Origin: an uncultured bacterium
Lineage (GTDB): Bacteria > Bacillota_I > Bacilli_A > RF39 > UBA660
Length of the DNA: 64,000 nt
Direction of reading: 5' to 3'
NCBI GenBank assembly: GCA_905216155.1
Contig: CAJMSU010000001.1
Coordinates: forward strand, 22,647-86,646
In this document: positions 1 to 9,405 of the stretch, one piece after another
How positions within the stretch are numbered: the stretch's first letter is position 1
Layout of the letters: each line of letters starts with the position of its first letter
Position numbers and translations under genes: made by a program
Notes under the pieces: generated by a model
Told to the model about the DNA's origin: nothing
Databases searched by the model: none
Seen by the model: only the letters and a program-made list of their open reading frames with translations

Positions 1-860
1 CCACAAATGAACATTAATATTGAAATCATTAGCATAAAGCCTGAAAATATTAGTGTTGGATATCTTGGCACAAGCCTTGTTTTAAAATATTCTACAAATA
101 CTGGAACTCCAAATATAAGTGATATTGTTAAGAATAATAAACTTATTAGACTGAAAAATATTGTTGGTTTATATTCTTTAAATAAACGTGCTATAGTTTT
201 TAATACTTTAAATCCATCACTATATGTACTTAACTTTGATACACTTCCAGCTGGTCTATCTCTATATTCTACTGGTATTTCCTTAAGTAGAAAGTTTTTA
301 TCTAATGCATGAATTGTCATCTCAGTTTCTATTTCAAACCCTTTTGAAAGAACTGGAAATGTTTTTACAAATTCATAACTAAAAGCCCTGTATCCTGTCA
401 TTATATCTCTAACATTGCTTTTAAATAGTGTATTTATTAAGCCTCTAACTAATTTATTTCCAAAATTATGAAATGGTCTTTTGTTTTCTTGAAAATAAGT
501 ACTAGATAATCTATCACCAATAACCATATCTGCTTTTTTACTTAATATTAAATCACACATTTCACGTGCATTTTCTTTTGGATATGTATCATCTCCATCA
601 ATCATTAGATAACAATCTGCATCTATATCCTTGAACATGCTTCTAATAACATTACCTTTTCCTTGTTTATATTCATAGCAAACAATAGCACCTGCTTTCT
701 TTGCTATCTTATCAGTGCCATCGGTTGAGTTATTATCATAGACATAAATATCAGCCTCTGGTAGAACTTTTTTATAATCTTTTACTACCTTTTCTATTGT
801 TTTTGACTCATTATAGCAGGGAATCAACACTGCTATTTTTTTAGTATTTTCTTTTTTCAT
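1..860 (-). CDS. Glycosyltransferase family 2 (DPM/GtrB-like), 3' end beyond window
   Basis: This is the 5' part of a gene reading leftwards off the window, about 286 codons. The N-terminus has the GT-A opening IAVLIPCYNES, then NNSTDGT, the acidic motif MIDGDDTYP and a GDRL block. This is the pattern of polyprenyl-phosphate sugar transferases (dolichol-phosphate-mannose synthase/GtrB type), which charge a lipid carrier at the inner face of the membrane. After about residue 225 two hydrophobic stretches begin, as in membrane-anchored members. The ATG at 860-858 follows AAAGGAG at good distance. It is the most downstream gene seen of the polysaccharide locus. The family call is firm; the sugar is unknown. 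Confidence 0.85.
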   Translation of the reverse strand, partial: MKKENTKKIAVLIPCYNESKTIEKVVKDYKKVLPEADIYVYDNNSTDGTDKIAKKAGAIVCYEYKQGKGNVIRSMFKDIDADCYLMIDGDDTYPKENAREMCDLILSKKADMVIGDRLSSTYFQENKRPFHNFGNKLVRGLINTLFKSNVRDIMTGYRAFSYEFVKTFPVLSKGFEIETEMTIHALDKNFLLKEIPVEYRDRPAGSVSKLSTYSDGFKVLKTIARLFKEYKPTIFFSLISLLFLTISLIFGVPVFVEYFKTRLVPRYPTLIFSGFMLMISILMFIC

Positions 861-916
861 TTTTTACTCCTTTTACAAATTTGTATAGGCTAAACTATTA
901 ATGTTTAACTATATTT

Positions 917-946
917 ATATTATCATATATTTGGTGTGTATGTCTA
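917..946 (-). promoter_or_regulatory. Possible sigma-70 promoter for the partial GT2 gene
   Basis: On the minus strand TAGACA (946-941) is followed after 18 bases by TAATAT (922-917), about 57 bases before the start codon. The match is weak and the region is AT-rich, so chance is possible. Confidence 0.3.
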
Positions 947-958
947 TTATATTATTTA

Positions 959-2116
959 TTACCATGTTAGATTTAATCCCAAATTTTTAAAATACTCTTG
1001 ATACTTTTTTCTAATTCTTTTTGAGAATTTTCTATTATATATAAAATTAAATATTTTTTGTCTAATTTGTTCCATTACTGTACAAACTAAAAACATAACT
1101 ATTGCAGTTATTATAGTAATTATAACAACTTTAGGTGTGATTATGTTTATTTTTGTATAACCTAACCATTTATATATATTATCTCTAACATAAATATTTT
1201 CATGAATTAAATATACTCCAAAAGTACTTTTTGAGATTTTATTTATAAATTTACTATTAATATTCAATGTTGAGAAAAACAGAAAATAAAATATTGATTG
1301 AATAATTACTATGGGGCTTGCAAAGCTGAAAAAAGAATAATTTAATATTAATCCAATTTCATTAAATAATGGATGTAGTCCCGACATTTTTGTATATGCT
1401 ATATGACATAATAATGATAAACAAGCACATGATAAAAATGCTATTAAATAAATCGTTTTTTTTGCTGTATCTGTAAATATTTTAAAAAAATAATTTTCGT
1501 TCATAGGATAAAGTCTAAGGTAAGCACCTATAAAATATAGTAATATAAATGATGCTATTGAGTGACCACTTCTTGTATAAATAACTTCATCCATAGTTAA
1601 TGTTGATATAATACTAAATAATATAAATATGATAATAATTATTTTTTGTAATTGTTTTTTTGTACAATTTAAAATTACTTTATTTAAAATAGGGCTTAAT
1701 AGATATATTGCTAAATAACATTCTAAAAACCAGTATATTCCATAGTCAATCGGCAATATTGTTTTTATGAATTCAATTGTTGTAATATGATTTGCAAGTT
1801 TTATACCTAAACATGTACTTAATATAATTACTATTAATAAAAACAGTGCTTTATAAAACCAGGCTGCATTGTTTAGTGATATTACTCTTGAAAGTTTTAA
1901 TTTTGTTTTACATTGAAAATAGCCCGTTAATAAAATAAAAGAATTAACATGAACAACTATTAAGGCATTAATAAAATTAATAATAATTGACATTGATCCA
2001 GTTGATTTTGATTCAAAGCAACAATGCATAATAATATGATATATTACAATAAATATCATTGATGTTATTCTCATTAATTCATAATTTGATTTTCTATTTA
2101 ATACTTCTTTTTTCAT
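959..2116 (-). CDS. Membrane acyltransferase, acyltransferase-3 (OafA/WecH-like) family
   Basis: The 385-residue protein begins SNYELMRITSMIFIVIYH with the His (about residue 27) conserved in acyltransferase-3 proteins, followed by roughly ten membrane segments, the family layout. Such enzymes O-acetylate (or otherwise acylate) sugars of surface polymers using a cytoplasmic acyl donor. A longer reading frame starts at 2221, but the ATG at 2116 has AGAGGG about nine bases upstream and gives the family's usual N-terminus, so I take it as the start. It sits within the polysaccharide locus, 82 bases after the preceding membrane protein. Substrate unknown. Confidence 0.85.
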   Translation of the reverse strand: MKKEVLNRKSNYELMRITSMIFIVIYHIIMHCCFESKSTGSMSIIINFINALIVVHVNSFILLTGYFQCKTKLKLSRVISLNNAAWFYKALFLLIVIILSTCLGIKLANHITTIEFIKTILPIDYGIYWFLECYLAIYLLSPILNKVILNCTKKQLQKIIIIIFILFSIISTLTMDEVIYTRSGHSIASFILLYFIGAYLRLYPMNENYFFKIFTDTAKKTIYLIAFLSCACLSLLCHIAYTKMSGLHPLFNEIGLILNYSFFSFASPIVIIQSIFYFLFFSTLNINSKFINKISKSTFGVYLIHENIYVRDNIYKWLGYTKINIITPKVVIITIITAIVMFLVCTVMEQIRQKIFNFIYNRKFSKRIRKKYQEYFKNLGLNLTW

Positions 2117-2198
2117 TACCGATCCCTCTACCTTACATTTTAAGTATACAATATCAAAAAAAAAAAGTAAATAACAAATATATATTGTTATCATACTT

Positions 2199-4433
2199 TT
2201 ATATCCAAAATTGGAAAGCATAATAAAATTCTAACCAAAATCTTAAATTATTATATTTAAATTTGTCAATTATACTAACAAAATAATAAAAACTCTGATA
2301 AATAATTGAAATACTTACTAATATTAGCACTACTTTTATTAGTAAATTTTGATCAAGTTTTTTATTTTTTGTTAAAGAAAGTATTATAAGAACTGATGAG
2401 AAAACAAGTAGCCAGGAAAAGTCGGTTACATATCTAGCTAAAATTCCTGCCATTTCTGTATCTGCAATAATTATTATTAAACTACATATTATACACGATA
2501 TACATGTCCTATATATCAATTTATTGTTAATATATTTTTTTAATTTAAATATAAGTAAATTTATTGATGTTATTATTACTGAAAAAAATACCCCACCATA
2601 CATTGGCTCATATATTGTTAATCCTAAATAATTAGTTTTTAGTTCTGTCGCAACAATATATGGAAATACGTTTTCTATATTAATTGGATTAAATAAATAC
2701 ATTACTAACCCTAATGGTATTCTGTCAAAAACAAAACCTCTATGAGTCATATCATTTGTTGTTAAATTGTAATTGGCTCCAAAATCAAATGGAGAAGAAA
2801 ATCTTATGTAGTTGTAATACATCATTAATATAGCTACTAATACATAAGGAATTATTATACATATTGCCTTTTTTATAATCTCTTTCGTAGTTAATTTGTT
2901 TTCTTTACAATATAGTACTAATATTGGCACTATTAATATCGATCCTAATAATAACTGTGGTCTACATCCAGCAACTAATGCTAGTGATAATGATCCTAAT
3001 ACAAATTTGCAATTTGTGTTCTTATTTGAATCTAATGCCGATACAAAAAAGTTCAATCCCAAATATGTAAACATTAGTCCAGATACTATTGGCAATGAAT
3101 AATGGTGTGACATTTTTAAAAAATATAATAAACCTGTACAATAAATTAGTACAAAACTTAGTAATAAATATATTCCAATAGATAAATTTTTGAAATACTT
3201 ACTAACAATTTGTTGTAATAATATTATTAATAAAATCGCAGAAACCAAAGTGATTATGAAAACTATAAATGGGGTTTGGAGATCTAATCCAGTTACTATT
3301 TTATATGGTATATAAAACATAATTGTTGGTACTACTCCAAAATATGAATAATAATGTCCTTTATAGAAGGCACAATCCCATAGATAATTTTGGTTTTTTT
3401 CTTTAAATACTTTGTCACGCTTTTTCGTGTCATATGGATTTTTTAGTGTGTTTAATAATTTTTCCGAATCATTATCATCTTTAAAGTATGTTTTCCCTTC
3501 TAATAAACTATCAGCTAAATTATTATATATATTACGTTCATTTTTATTATAATAGCCTATTGAATAAGTAGATATAAGCGAAAATGATATTATTATAAGT
3601 AATATTAAAGATATTAGTATCTGGTTTTTATACTTTATATATTTTATTTTATATAGGTTTGATTTAATTCTGAAAAAATAGATAAAAGATATTATTGAAA
3701 AGACTATTAATAATCTAATTACATTTAATTCTACTGGAATTTTATAATTTAAAATTATATCATTAATTTTTATCTTATTATTCATTGGAAAAGTAAAATT
3801 AAATTTCATTTTTTTGCTTTTTCCATTTAAATTAAAATTTAAAATTTTTGATCTATTAATTTTATTGTGTACTTCTCTACTTTCTAATTGCTGATATAGT
3901 TCACTGGAATTATCTGTATAAGATGGCGTAATTCTGTAACTTGATAAATCTAAATCAATTATGTCTAAATAAAAGTTACTAACATGTTTATTTAAATTTA
4001 AAATTTCAATATATGTGGATTCATTTACAACTTTATATATACCTTTCTCATTGGTTTCTTCCAAATTTGTTTTAATATCCAATTGTTGCATATTTTTAGA
4101 ATTATATGATATTGAAATGTAACTTCTATAATTAAATATTGTCAATTCTAAGAGTATAGATATATTTAATATTAAAAAAAATGAAAATATTACTTTTATT
4201 AATCCACTAAAGTTGTTTAAACTATTCCTTACTATAATAATATTTATAATATTATTAATTAAATATAGAATAGAAAATTTAGTAATTGTTATATTTATTT
4301 TAATGATTAATATTTCCATTATTATATTTATTATAATTTGAAATATTTTTAATTTTTTATTATTTTTATTTACTATAATAAATATTAAATCTGTAATAAG
4401 CATTATTATCATAAATACGGCATACAACAACAT
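2199..4433 (-). CDS. Large polytopic membrane protein, GT-C-like
   Basis: This 744-residue protein has about a dozen hydrophobic helices. They are interrupted by one long polar segment (about residues 115-215) and by a second soluble stretch (about 300-350) with YNNLADSLLEGK and WDCAFYKGHYYSYFG. The layout recalls membrane glycosyltransferases of the GT-C fold (PMT-like), which use lipid-linked sugars on the outer face, but I see no diagnostic catalytic motif. It lies 3 bases downstream of the DUF6020-like gene and follows AAGGA before ATG 4433, so it is cotranscribed with the polysaccharide genes. Function in polymer assembly or decoration is inferred from context only. Confidence 0.6.
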   Translation of the reverse strand: MLLYAVFMIIMLITDLIFIIVNKNNKKLKIFQIIINIIMEILIIKINITITKFSILYLINNIINIIIVRNSLNNFSGLIKVIFSFFLILNISILLELTIFNYRSYISISYNSKNMQQLDIKTNLEETNEKGIYKVVNESTYIEILNLNKHVSNFYLDIIDLDLSSYRITPSYTDNSSELYQQLESREVHNKINRSKILNFNLNGKSKKMKFNFTFPMNNKIKINDIILNYKIPVELNVIRLLIVFSIISFIYFFRIKSNLYKIKYIKYKNQILISLILLIIISFSLISTYSIGYYNKNERNIYNNLADSLLEGKTYFKDDNDSEKLLNTLKNPYDTKKRDKVFKEKNQNYLWDCAFYKGHYYSYFGVVPTIMFYIPYKIVTGLDLQTPFIVFIITLVSAILLIILLQQIVSKYFKNLSIGIYLLLSFVLIYCTGLLYFLKMSHHYSLPIVSGLMFTYLGLNFFVSALDSNKNTNCKFVLGSLSLALVAGCRPQLLLGSILIVPILVLYCKENKLTTKEIIKKAICIIIPYVLVAILMMYYNYIRFSSPFDFGANYNLTTNDMTHRGFVFDRIPLGLVMYLFNPINIENVFPYIVATELKTNYLGLTIYEPMYGGVFFSVIITSINLLIFKLKKYINNKLIYRTCISCIICSLIIIIADTEMAGILARYVTDFSWLLVFSSVLIILSLTKNKKLDQNLLIKVVLILVSISIIYQSFYYFVSIIDKFKYNNLRFWLEFYYAFQFWI

Positions 4434-4436
4434 ATA

Positions 4437-6182
4437 TTAATTCCTTTCTTTCTCTATTTTTGTAAAAAATGGGATTCCTAATAATAAAGGGAGACATGCA
4501 TAAGCACTATATATATATCTAAATTCTGCATAAACAGGTGAAGCAATCATCATCGTTAACCAAATTCCTATAATTGGAATATAAGCATACAGCATTCTTA
4601 TATTTCTTTTGATTGTAACATATGTTGATAGTGCTATTATCCAAAATATAAATCCTATACAGTACATGTATCCTAAGAGTGGGATTCTATAACTTGTTAT
4701 TTTTGTTATAATGTTTCTTATGTTTTTTGGAACTATAGAGCTTGTTTTTATTCCTAGTTCATTTTTATCAATCTGTGCAGTAGTAATCCAATATTCTACA
4801 CCTGGATACCAATATCCCAATGTGCTTGTTAAATATGATTCTGTTGCTACAATAGGATGCTCATAACATAGATTTAACCATAATTTTAAATATTCATGTT
4901 TATTTTTTTCAAAAGCAGTAGCATTATAATTCTTGTTAAATTTTATTGGATCAACTATCTCTGGTGTATATACTTCTTTTAATACCTTCATCGGGATAAC
5001 CTCATTAATAAGTTTTTGTTCTTTATTAGTGAATTTTACCCCTTTATGTGTCATTCTTCCAATTTGTTGCATAGGGATTGCAATATATTCAGATGATTGA
5101 GACTTTTTTATGTTTAACATACTATATATTGGACCTTTTACACAAAAATATGTTCCAAAAACAATTAATAACATAATACTAATTGTTTTTATATTTCTTC
5201 TAAATAAAACCAATGTCACAGCTGATAATATCATATACATATATATTCCATTATTTCTAGAAAATACAGTTAACAATGATACTATAATAAATAAATATGA
5301 ATTTTTTATTGTTATGCTATTTTTTTCTACTAATTTTATACATTCTATAGTTAGTAAGATGATACTGCAACTAAATAATATATCCTTCCACATAGTTATG
5401 CTGTAAAAACCGTGAATTGGAAAAATAGCATAGTAAATTAGTGCACCAATAATAACCAGTTTTGGGGCATTTCTTGCTTTTAGAAAACTTATTGAATATG
5501 CAAACGTTAGTGACATTATTGCTATTTGTACTAAAGATATTAGTGCAACAGAAAAATTAATGTCATTAAATAAAAATTGACCTATTTTAAATGGTAACAT
5601 CATATATATTATGTGAAGAACTGTATGATGATCTGTTATAGGCTTAAATCCTAATATCATATTAATTTCACTAATTGAATCGCCAGTTAGAATACCTGGA
5701 TAATAAACTATAAAATAAGGTATATAACAAATAAATATTATTATAAATGACCAAAGAAAAATATTATACTTCTTATTTGTATGAGATTTTGCTTTATTAT
5801 TATAATTTATCAATTTTGGCATTATAATATTTAACACCAAATAAATTATTGTTCCATTGCCAAAAATATATAGTATGCTCTTTAACTTAATTAATTCAGA
5901 TAAAAAGCTTACATCTTTACTGTATCTATAAGCATATAAAGTGTTGCCAATCAAAAATATTATTGACAATATAAGCGATATCAAAATTAATTCTTTCTTA
6001 TATTTTTTATTTATATCAACTTTATAAGCAACATAATATATAAAAATAAATATTAATATAGAAAAAAAATTGTATGATAAAATAACTCCCTGTGATACTA
6101 ATGCAGCATAACATATAAGACTTATAAAAAAGGAACAAATCATTTTGTTTTTTATTATTTTTTTTAATTTATCTATTATCAT
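4437..6182 (-). CDS. DUF6020-like polytopic membrane protein (copy 1)
   Basis: 581 residues with about 12 membrane segments. Recognisable blocks are PGILTGDSISE, TDHHTVLHIIY, MWKDILF, SRNNGIY and IPMQQIGR, seen in the membrane family known as DUF6020. It resembles GT-C transferases in layout (short acidic loop after the first helices), but its reaction is not established. The same blocks occur in the protein at 23245-24819, so the window has two paralogs. The ATG at 6182 follows AAGGAGAAG and overlaps the upstream GT4 gene by 14 bases, indicating translational coupling. Role in polysaccharide decoration is inferred from the neighbours. Confidence 0.7.
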   Translation of the reverse strand: MIIDKLKKIIKNKMICSFFISLICYAALVSQGVILSYNFFSILIFIFIYYVAYKVDINKKYKKELILISLILSIIFLIGNTLYAYRYSKDVSFLSELIKLKSILYIFGNGTIIYLVLNIIMPKLINYNNKAKSHTNKKYNIFLWSFIIIFICYIPYFIVYYPGILTGDSISEINMILGFKPITDHHTVLHIIYMMLPFKIGQFLFNDINFSVALISLVQIAIMSLTFAYSISFLKARNAPKLVIIGALIYYAIFPIHGFYSITMWKDILFSCSIILLTIECIKLVEKNSITIKNSYLFIIVSLLTVFSRNNGIYMYMILSAVTLVLFRRNIKTISIMLLIVFGTYFCVKGPIYSMLNIKKSQSSEYIAIPMQQIGRMTHKGVKFTNKEQKLINEVIPMKVLKEVYTPEIVDPIKFNKNYNATAFEKNKHEYLKLWLNLCYEHPIVATESYLTSTLGYWYPGVEYWITTAQIDKNELGIKTSSIVPKNIRNIITKITSYRIPLLGYMYCIGFIFWIIALSTYVTIKRNIRMLYAYIPIIGIWLTMMIASPVYAEFRYIYSAYACLPLLLGIPFFTKIEKERN

Positions 6183-7209
6183 TTTCTTCTCCTTTTAAAC
6201 AACTGTCAAAAAATCTTTTGAAGTCTTTGGCTTTTTTATCCCATGTCCAATCTTTTATTCTTTTTAAATTTTCTTGTGATAACTCTTTTAATTCACTTTT
6301 GTTATTTATTAATTTAATTATCATTTCTTTTAAATCTTTTTTACTTCGATTTTTTAGAATATATTTTTTTTGTTTCTTTCCAAGCGCCTCTTTTACAATA
6401 CCTACATCTGTTGAAATTATTGGAACACCACATGCCATTGATTCTAATACTGGATTTGGAGTACCTTCATTTTCTGAACAACAAACATAAATATCAATAT
6501 TACTATAGTAATTAACCATATTGTCAAGTGGTATTCTTTTTATTTGCGAATCTGCATAACTAGCCTCAATATTGTATTCTTCTTTTATTAACTCCTTTAT
6601 TACTGGATCTATTATAGTTTTTAACCCTTTTATGTCTTTCTTTCCATTTGACCATTTACTATTTCCTACCCAACCTATTTTTATAGTCCTATTATCAATA
6701 TTTTCAAATCTCTCAAGATTTATTGGATAGAATTTATCTAAATCTGTGCCGTCTGTTATAACACAGTTTGGTTTATTTTTTATGTCTAACTTGTTATATA
6801 TGTCAAATAATTTAATAGATGATACATAATAATTTTTGACTTTTCCAAAAATATATTTGCTTATTTCTTTATCTTTATTTATATATAGATGATCATATAC
6901 AGCCGTAGTTATTTTATTATAATTCAAATATTCCTGTTCAAACTTTTCCTTTGTAGTGCCCATATTTTCGATATACCACGAAAAAAAGTTGTTTCTCATA
7001 TCGTTTATATGTCCACGCCAAAAGAAGTGTATTAAATCATACTCTTTTACTAAAATTAATAATTTCACTAAATTGTAATCTAAATATGACACTGGAATTA
7101 TATCAAAATCATAATATTTTGATAAATGTTGTTTTACATTTTTAGCAATATTGGCAAAAGCCCAATTATCTGAGTCAACAATTAAAGCTATTTTTTTTCT
7201 TACTCTCAT
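6169..7209 (-). CDS. Glycosyltransferase family 4 (GT-B)
   Basis: 346 residues. The C-terminal half has the GT4 donor-site pattern: IGWVGNSKW at the interdomain start, then CCSENEGTPNPVLESMACGVPIIS around residue 245-265 with the E-x7-E pair that binds the nucleotide-sugar phosphates. The N-terminal half is a divergent acceptor domain. It should transfer a sugar from a nucleotide donor to a growing lipid-linked glycan at the cytoplasmic face. GGTGG lies before ATG 7209. It is preceded closely by the coiled-coil microprotein and overlaps the next gene by 14 bases. Substrate not predictable. Confidence 0.88.
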   Translation of the reverse strand: MRVRKKIALIVDSDNWAFANIAKNVKQHLSKYYDFDIIPVSYLDYNLVKLLILVKEYDLIHFFWRGHINDMRNNFFSWYIENMGTTKEKFEQEYLNYNKITTAVYDHLYINKDKEISKYIFGKVKNYYVSSIKLFDIYNKLDIKNKPNCVITDGTDLDKFYPINLERFENIDNRTIKIGWVGNSKWSNGKKDIKGLKTIIDPVIKELIKEEYNIEASYADSQIKRIPLDNMVNYYSNIDIYVCCSENEGTPNPVLESMACGVPIISTDVGIVKEALGKKQKKYILKNRSKKDLKEMIIKLINNKSELKELSQENLKRIKDWTWDKKAKDFKRFFDSCLKGEENDNR

Positions 7210-7212
7210 ATT

Positions 7213-7386
7213 TTACCACCATTTTAACTTTCTAATCATTAATAAACATTTATACAATTTTGAGGTTTTTATACTATATAACTCATCTTCTAATACTTTT
7301 TTTTCATTTTTTATGATATCAATATTCTTTATCATATATTTATTTTCTAATTCTAATTCTTTAATTATTATTTGTTCCTTATTCAT
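7213..7386 (-). CDS. Small coiled-coil protein, glycosyltransferase-tail-like
   Basis: A 57-residue basic/acidic coiled coil ending SKLYKCLLMIRKLKWW. The ATG at 7386 lies one base past the TAG stop of the preceding gene and has GGAG eight bases upstream. An in-frame ATG at 7401 would overlap that gene. The end resembles the tail of the CDP-glycerol-transferase-like protein at 12984-14330 (coiled coil then SKSWKILEKIRR), a type of tail often found at the C-terminus of cell-surface glycosyltransferases. It may be a detached tail that helps dock the neighbouring enzymes, or a remnant of a lost gene. No function can be assigned. Confidence 0.55.
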   Translation of the reverse strand: MNKEQIIIKELELENKYMIKNIDIIKNEKKVLEDELYSIKTSKLYKCLLMIRKLKWW

Positions 7387-7387
7387 T

Positions 7388-9397
7388 CTATTTTTCTCCA
7401 TAGTATATAATTGGTGGTGTTAATCTAAAAAATTCATTATTTTGTCTAGCGCTTTTTATAAATTTAGCAAATTTTTTTTCTTTGAATGCTTTATTTCTTT
7501 TATTAATATAATCTTTGTGATTTTCTTTTAATGAATTAATTCTTTTAATGTAGTATTTGTTTTCAAAAATATTATTAATTATTTCTGATATATTACTATA
7601 AATATATTCTATGTAATTATCTATTTCTTTTTCTTCTATATCATATAGCTGGTTAATAATATATTCCTCTATTCTCCATGAATAAGTATAATATAATAAT
7701 TCATCCATATCAACTTTTATTAATCCTTTTTCGTTTTTAAATCTATTATCTAATAGTTTTATAATATCTATCATACTATTTCCTGGCTTTGTTCTCATTA
7801 TTGAATTATTTCTAATATAATACTCATAATATGGCATATTAATATATTTTATTGTTTCTGCCTTTAGCATTATTATTGGATTTGCACTTAAATCTTCAAA
7901 TTTGTCCTCTGCATATGTTATTTTTGGATTACTAAATAATTCCTTTTTTATAATTTTATTGCAGGTTGATGGCATTATAGTGGTAAATAATAGTCCTTCA
8001 TATCTATTTTTCTCTCTAAATGCCCAGTCTAACGCAGCTGTTTCATAGTTTGTTTCATTAGTAACTGTCATCCAATCATACATTATTACATCAATATTTT
8101 GTTTTAAATATTTTTCTGCTTTTTTGAAAAAATTAACATTTATTGTATCATCAGAATCTATGGAAGCAATATATTTTCCCCTGGATTCTTTTAACCCTAC
8201 GTTTCTTACATTACCTAATCCATGATTTTTTTGCTTTATATACCTAACTAAATTAGGATGTTTTTTTACATAATCATTGATAATATTATCACTATTGTCT
8301 GTTGAACCATCATTAATTACTAATATTTCCATGTTATTAATAGAGGCTTTTATAATTGAATCAAGTGACTTTGCTAAATATTTTTCTGTATTATAGACTG
8401 GTACAATAACCGTTAATAATAATTCATCGTTCGCTATTAAATCTGTATCTATCTCTCCATCTATAAATTTTTCTGCTCTTTCAATTACTTCCTTGGAATA
8501 TAATTGTCGATTCTTTTTGTATTCTTTTATAATTTTATCTTTGTATTTTATACATTCATTAATCTTTTCTGCTATTTCATTTATATCATCATCACTTTTT
8601 ACAACTAATTTATCCTTTAGATATTTATTGTTATCTAAAATATCACAATTTCCTAATATACATGGAATGTTTTTATCCATACTTTCTAAAAATATTAATG
8701 GATTGTTATTAGCAAAGTTTATATATAAATTTACTATATTATTATCAATCGTACTCTTAACACTAGTACTTTTTTTAAATGGTATCTTGAATAATTTTAA
8801 AAATTTTTTTGTTGTTTTACTCGTAATTTGCAACTTAGCATATAAATTTTGTGTTAATTTTATAGCACTTAATTCATTATAAAAACTACATTTTGGATCG
8901 TGTTCATTATTTAAAATACCTATAGTATTTGTAATAGTTGGTATGTCATTTTTCTTATCACATATTTTGCAATCCAATTTTATTAATTCAATAGATGTGT
9001 CTTTTTTATACAAAGCCTGATATAATCCATTATCCATTAATCCTAATTTTGATATAACACCTTTTTCATATAATGAATAAATTTTTGTAAAAACACTATA
9101 TAAAAAACTATCAGAAATACTAGCAATATCTTTTGTAAAAATAAATTTTATAATGTGACTTTTATTCAAATTATTTATTATATGTTCGTACTCAACTTGA
9201 TAATCAACAAATATTAATTGTTTAAAATTATTTTTGTTGATAAATGCAATTGTTTTTTCTTCATCTTCTAGTGTATTTTCCATTAATATTGTATTATGGA
9301 ACGTATAGTTGAAGCCATCAAATAGTTCTTTGCTCATAGTTGGTACTATAACTAAATATTCTTTATTATAAATTATATCTAAATTTTTTTCTGTCAT
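7388..9397 (-). CDS. Bimodular protein: GT-B-like domain plus GT2 glycosyltransferase
   Basis: 669 residues. Residues about 327-560 form a GT2 domain: LTVIVPVYNTEKYLAKSLDSI, VINDGSTDNS and the acidic SIDSDDT. Residues 1-315 are a degenerate GT-B-like module; its end (about 221-310: LYINFANNNPLIFLESMDKNIPCILGN, then a run with EIAEKI and CIKYKDKI) matches the C-terminal module of the next protein upstream (9406-11217). The GT2 part should add a sugar to the glycan; the N-terminal part may be regulatory or acceptor-binding. ATG 9397 follows AGGTGG. It is 8 bases downstream of the previous gene and part of the same transcript. Confidence 0.85.
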   Translation of the reverse strand: MTEKNLDIIYNKEYLVIVPTMSKELFDGFNYTFHNTILMENTLEDEEKTIAFINKNNFKQLIFVDYQVEYEHIINNLNKSHIIKFIFTKDIASISDSFLYSVFTKIYSLYEKGVISKLGLMDNGLYQALYKKDTSIELIKLDCKICDKKNDIPTITNTIGILNNEHDPKCSFYNELSAIKLTQNLYAKLQITSKTTKKFLKLFKIPFKKSTSVKSTIDNNIVNLYINFANNNPLIFLESMDKNIPCILGNCDILDNNKYLKDKLVVKSDDDINEIAEKINECIKYKDKIIKEYKKNRQLYSKEVIERAEKFIDGEIDTDLIANDELLLTVIVPVYNTEKYLAKSLDSIIKASINNMEILVINDGSTDNSDNIINDYVKKHPNLVRYIKQKNHGLGNVRNVGLKESRGKYIASIDSDDTINVNFFKKAEKYLKQNIDVIMYDWMTVTNETNYETAALDWAFREKNRYEGLLFTTIMPSTCNKIIKKELFSNPKITYAEDKFEDLSANPIIMLKAETIKYINMPYYEYYIRNNSIMRTKPGNSMIDIIKLLDNRFKNEKGLIKVDMDELLYYTYSWRIEEYIINQLYDIEEKEIDNYIEYIYSNISEIINNIFENKYYIKRINSLKENHKDYINKRNKAFKEKKFAKFIKSARQNNEFFRLTPPIIYYGEK

Positions 9398-9405
9398 ATT
9401 TCCAC

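Noticed and set aside
7..312. A plus-strand open frame of 101 codons
   Set aside because: It lies opposite the partial GT2 gene (1-860, minus), whose reverse frame has clear family motifs; no ribosome site.
861..958. Hairpin GCTAAAC/GTTTAAC around 885-912 as a terminator
   Set aside because: Stem is imperfect and not followed by a T-run on either strand.
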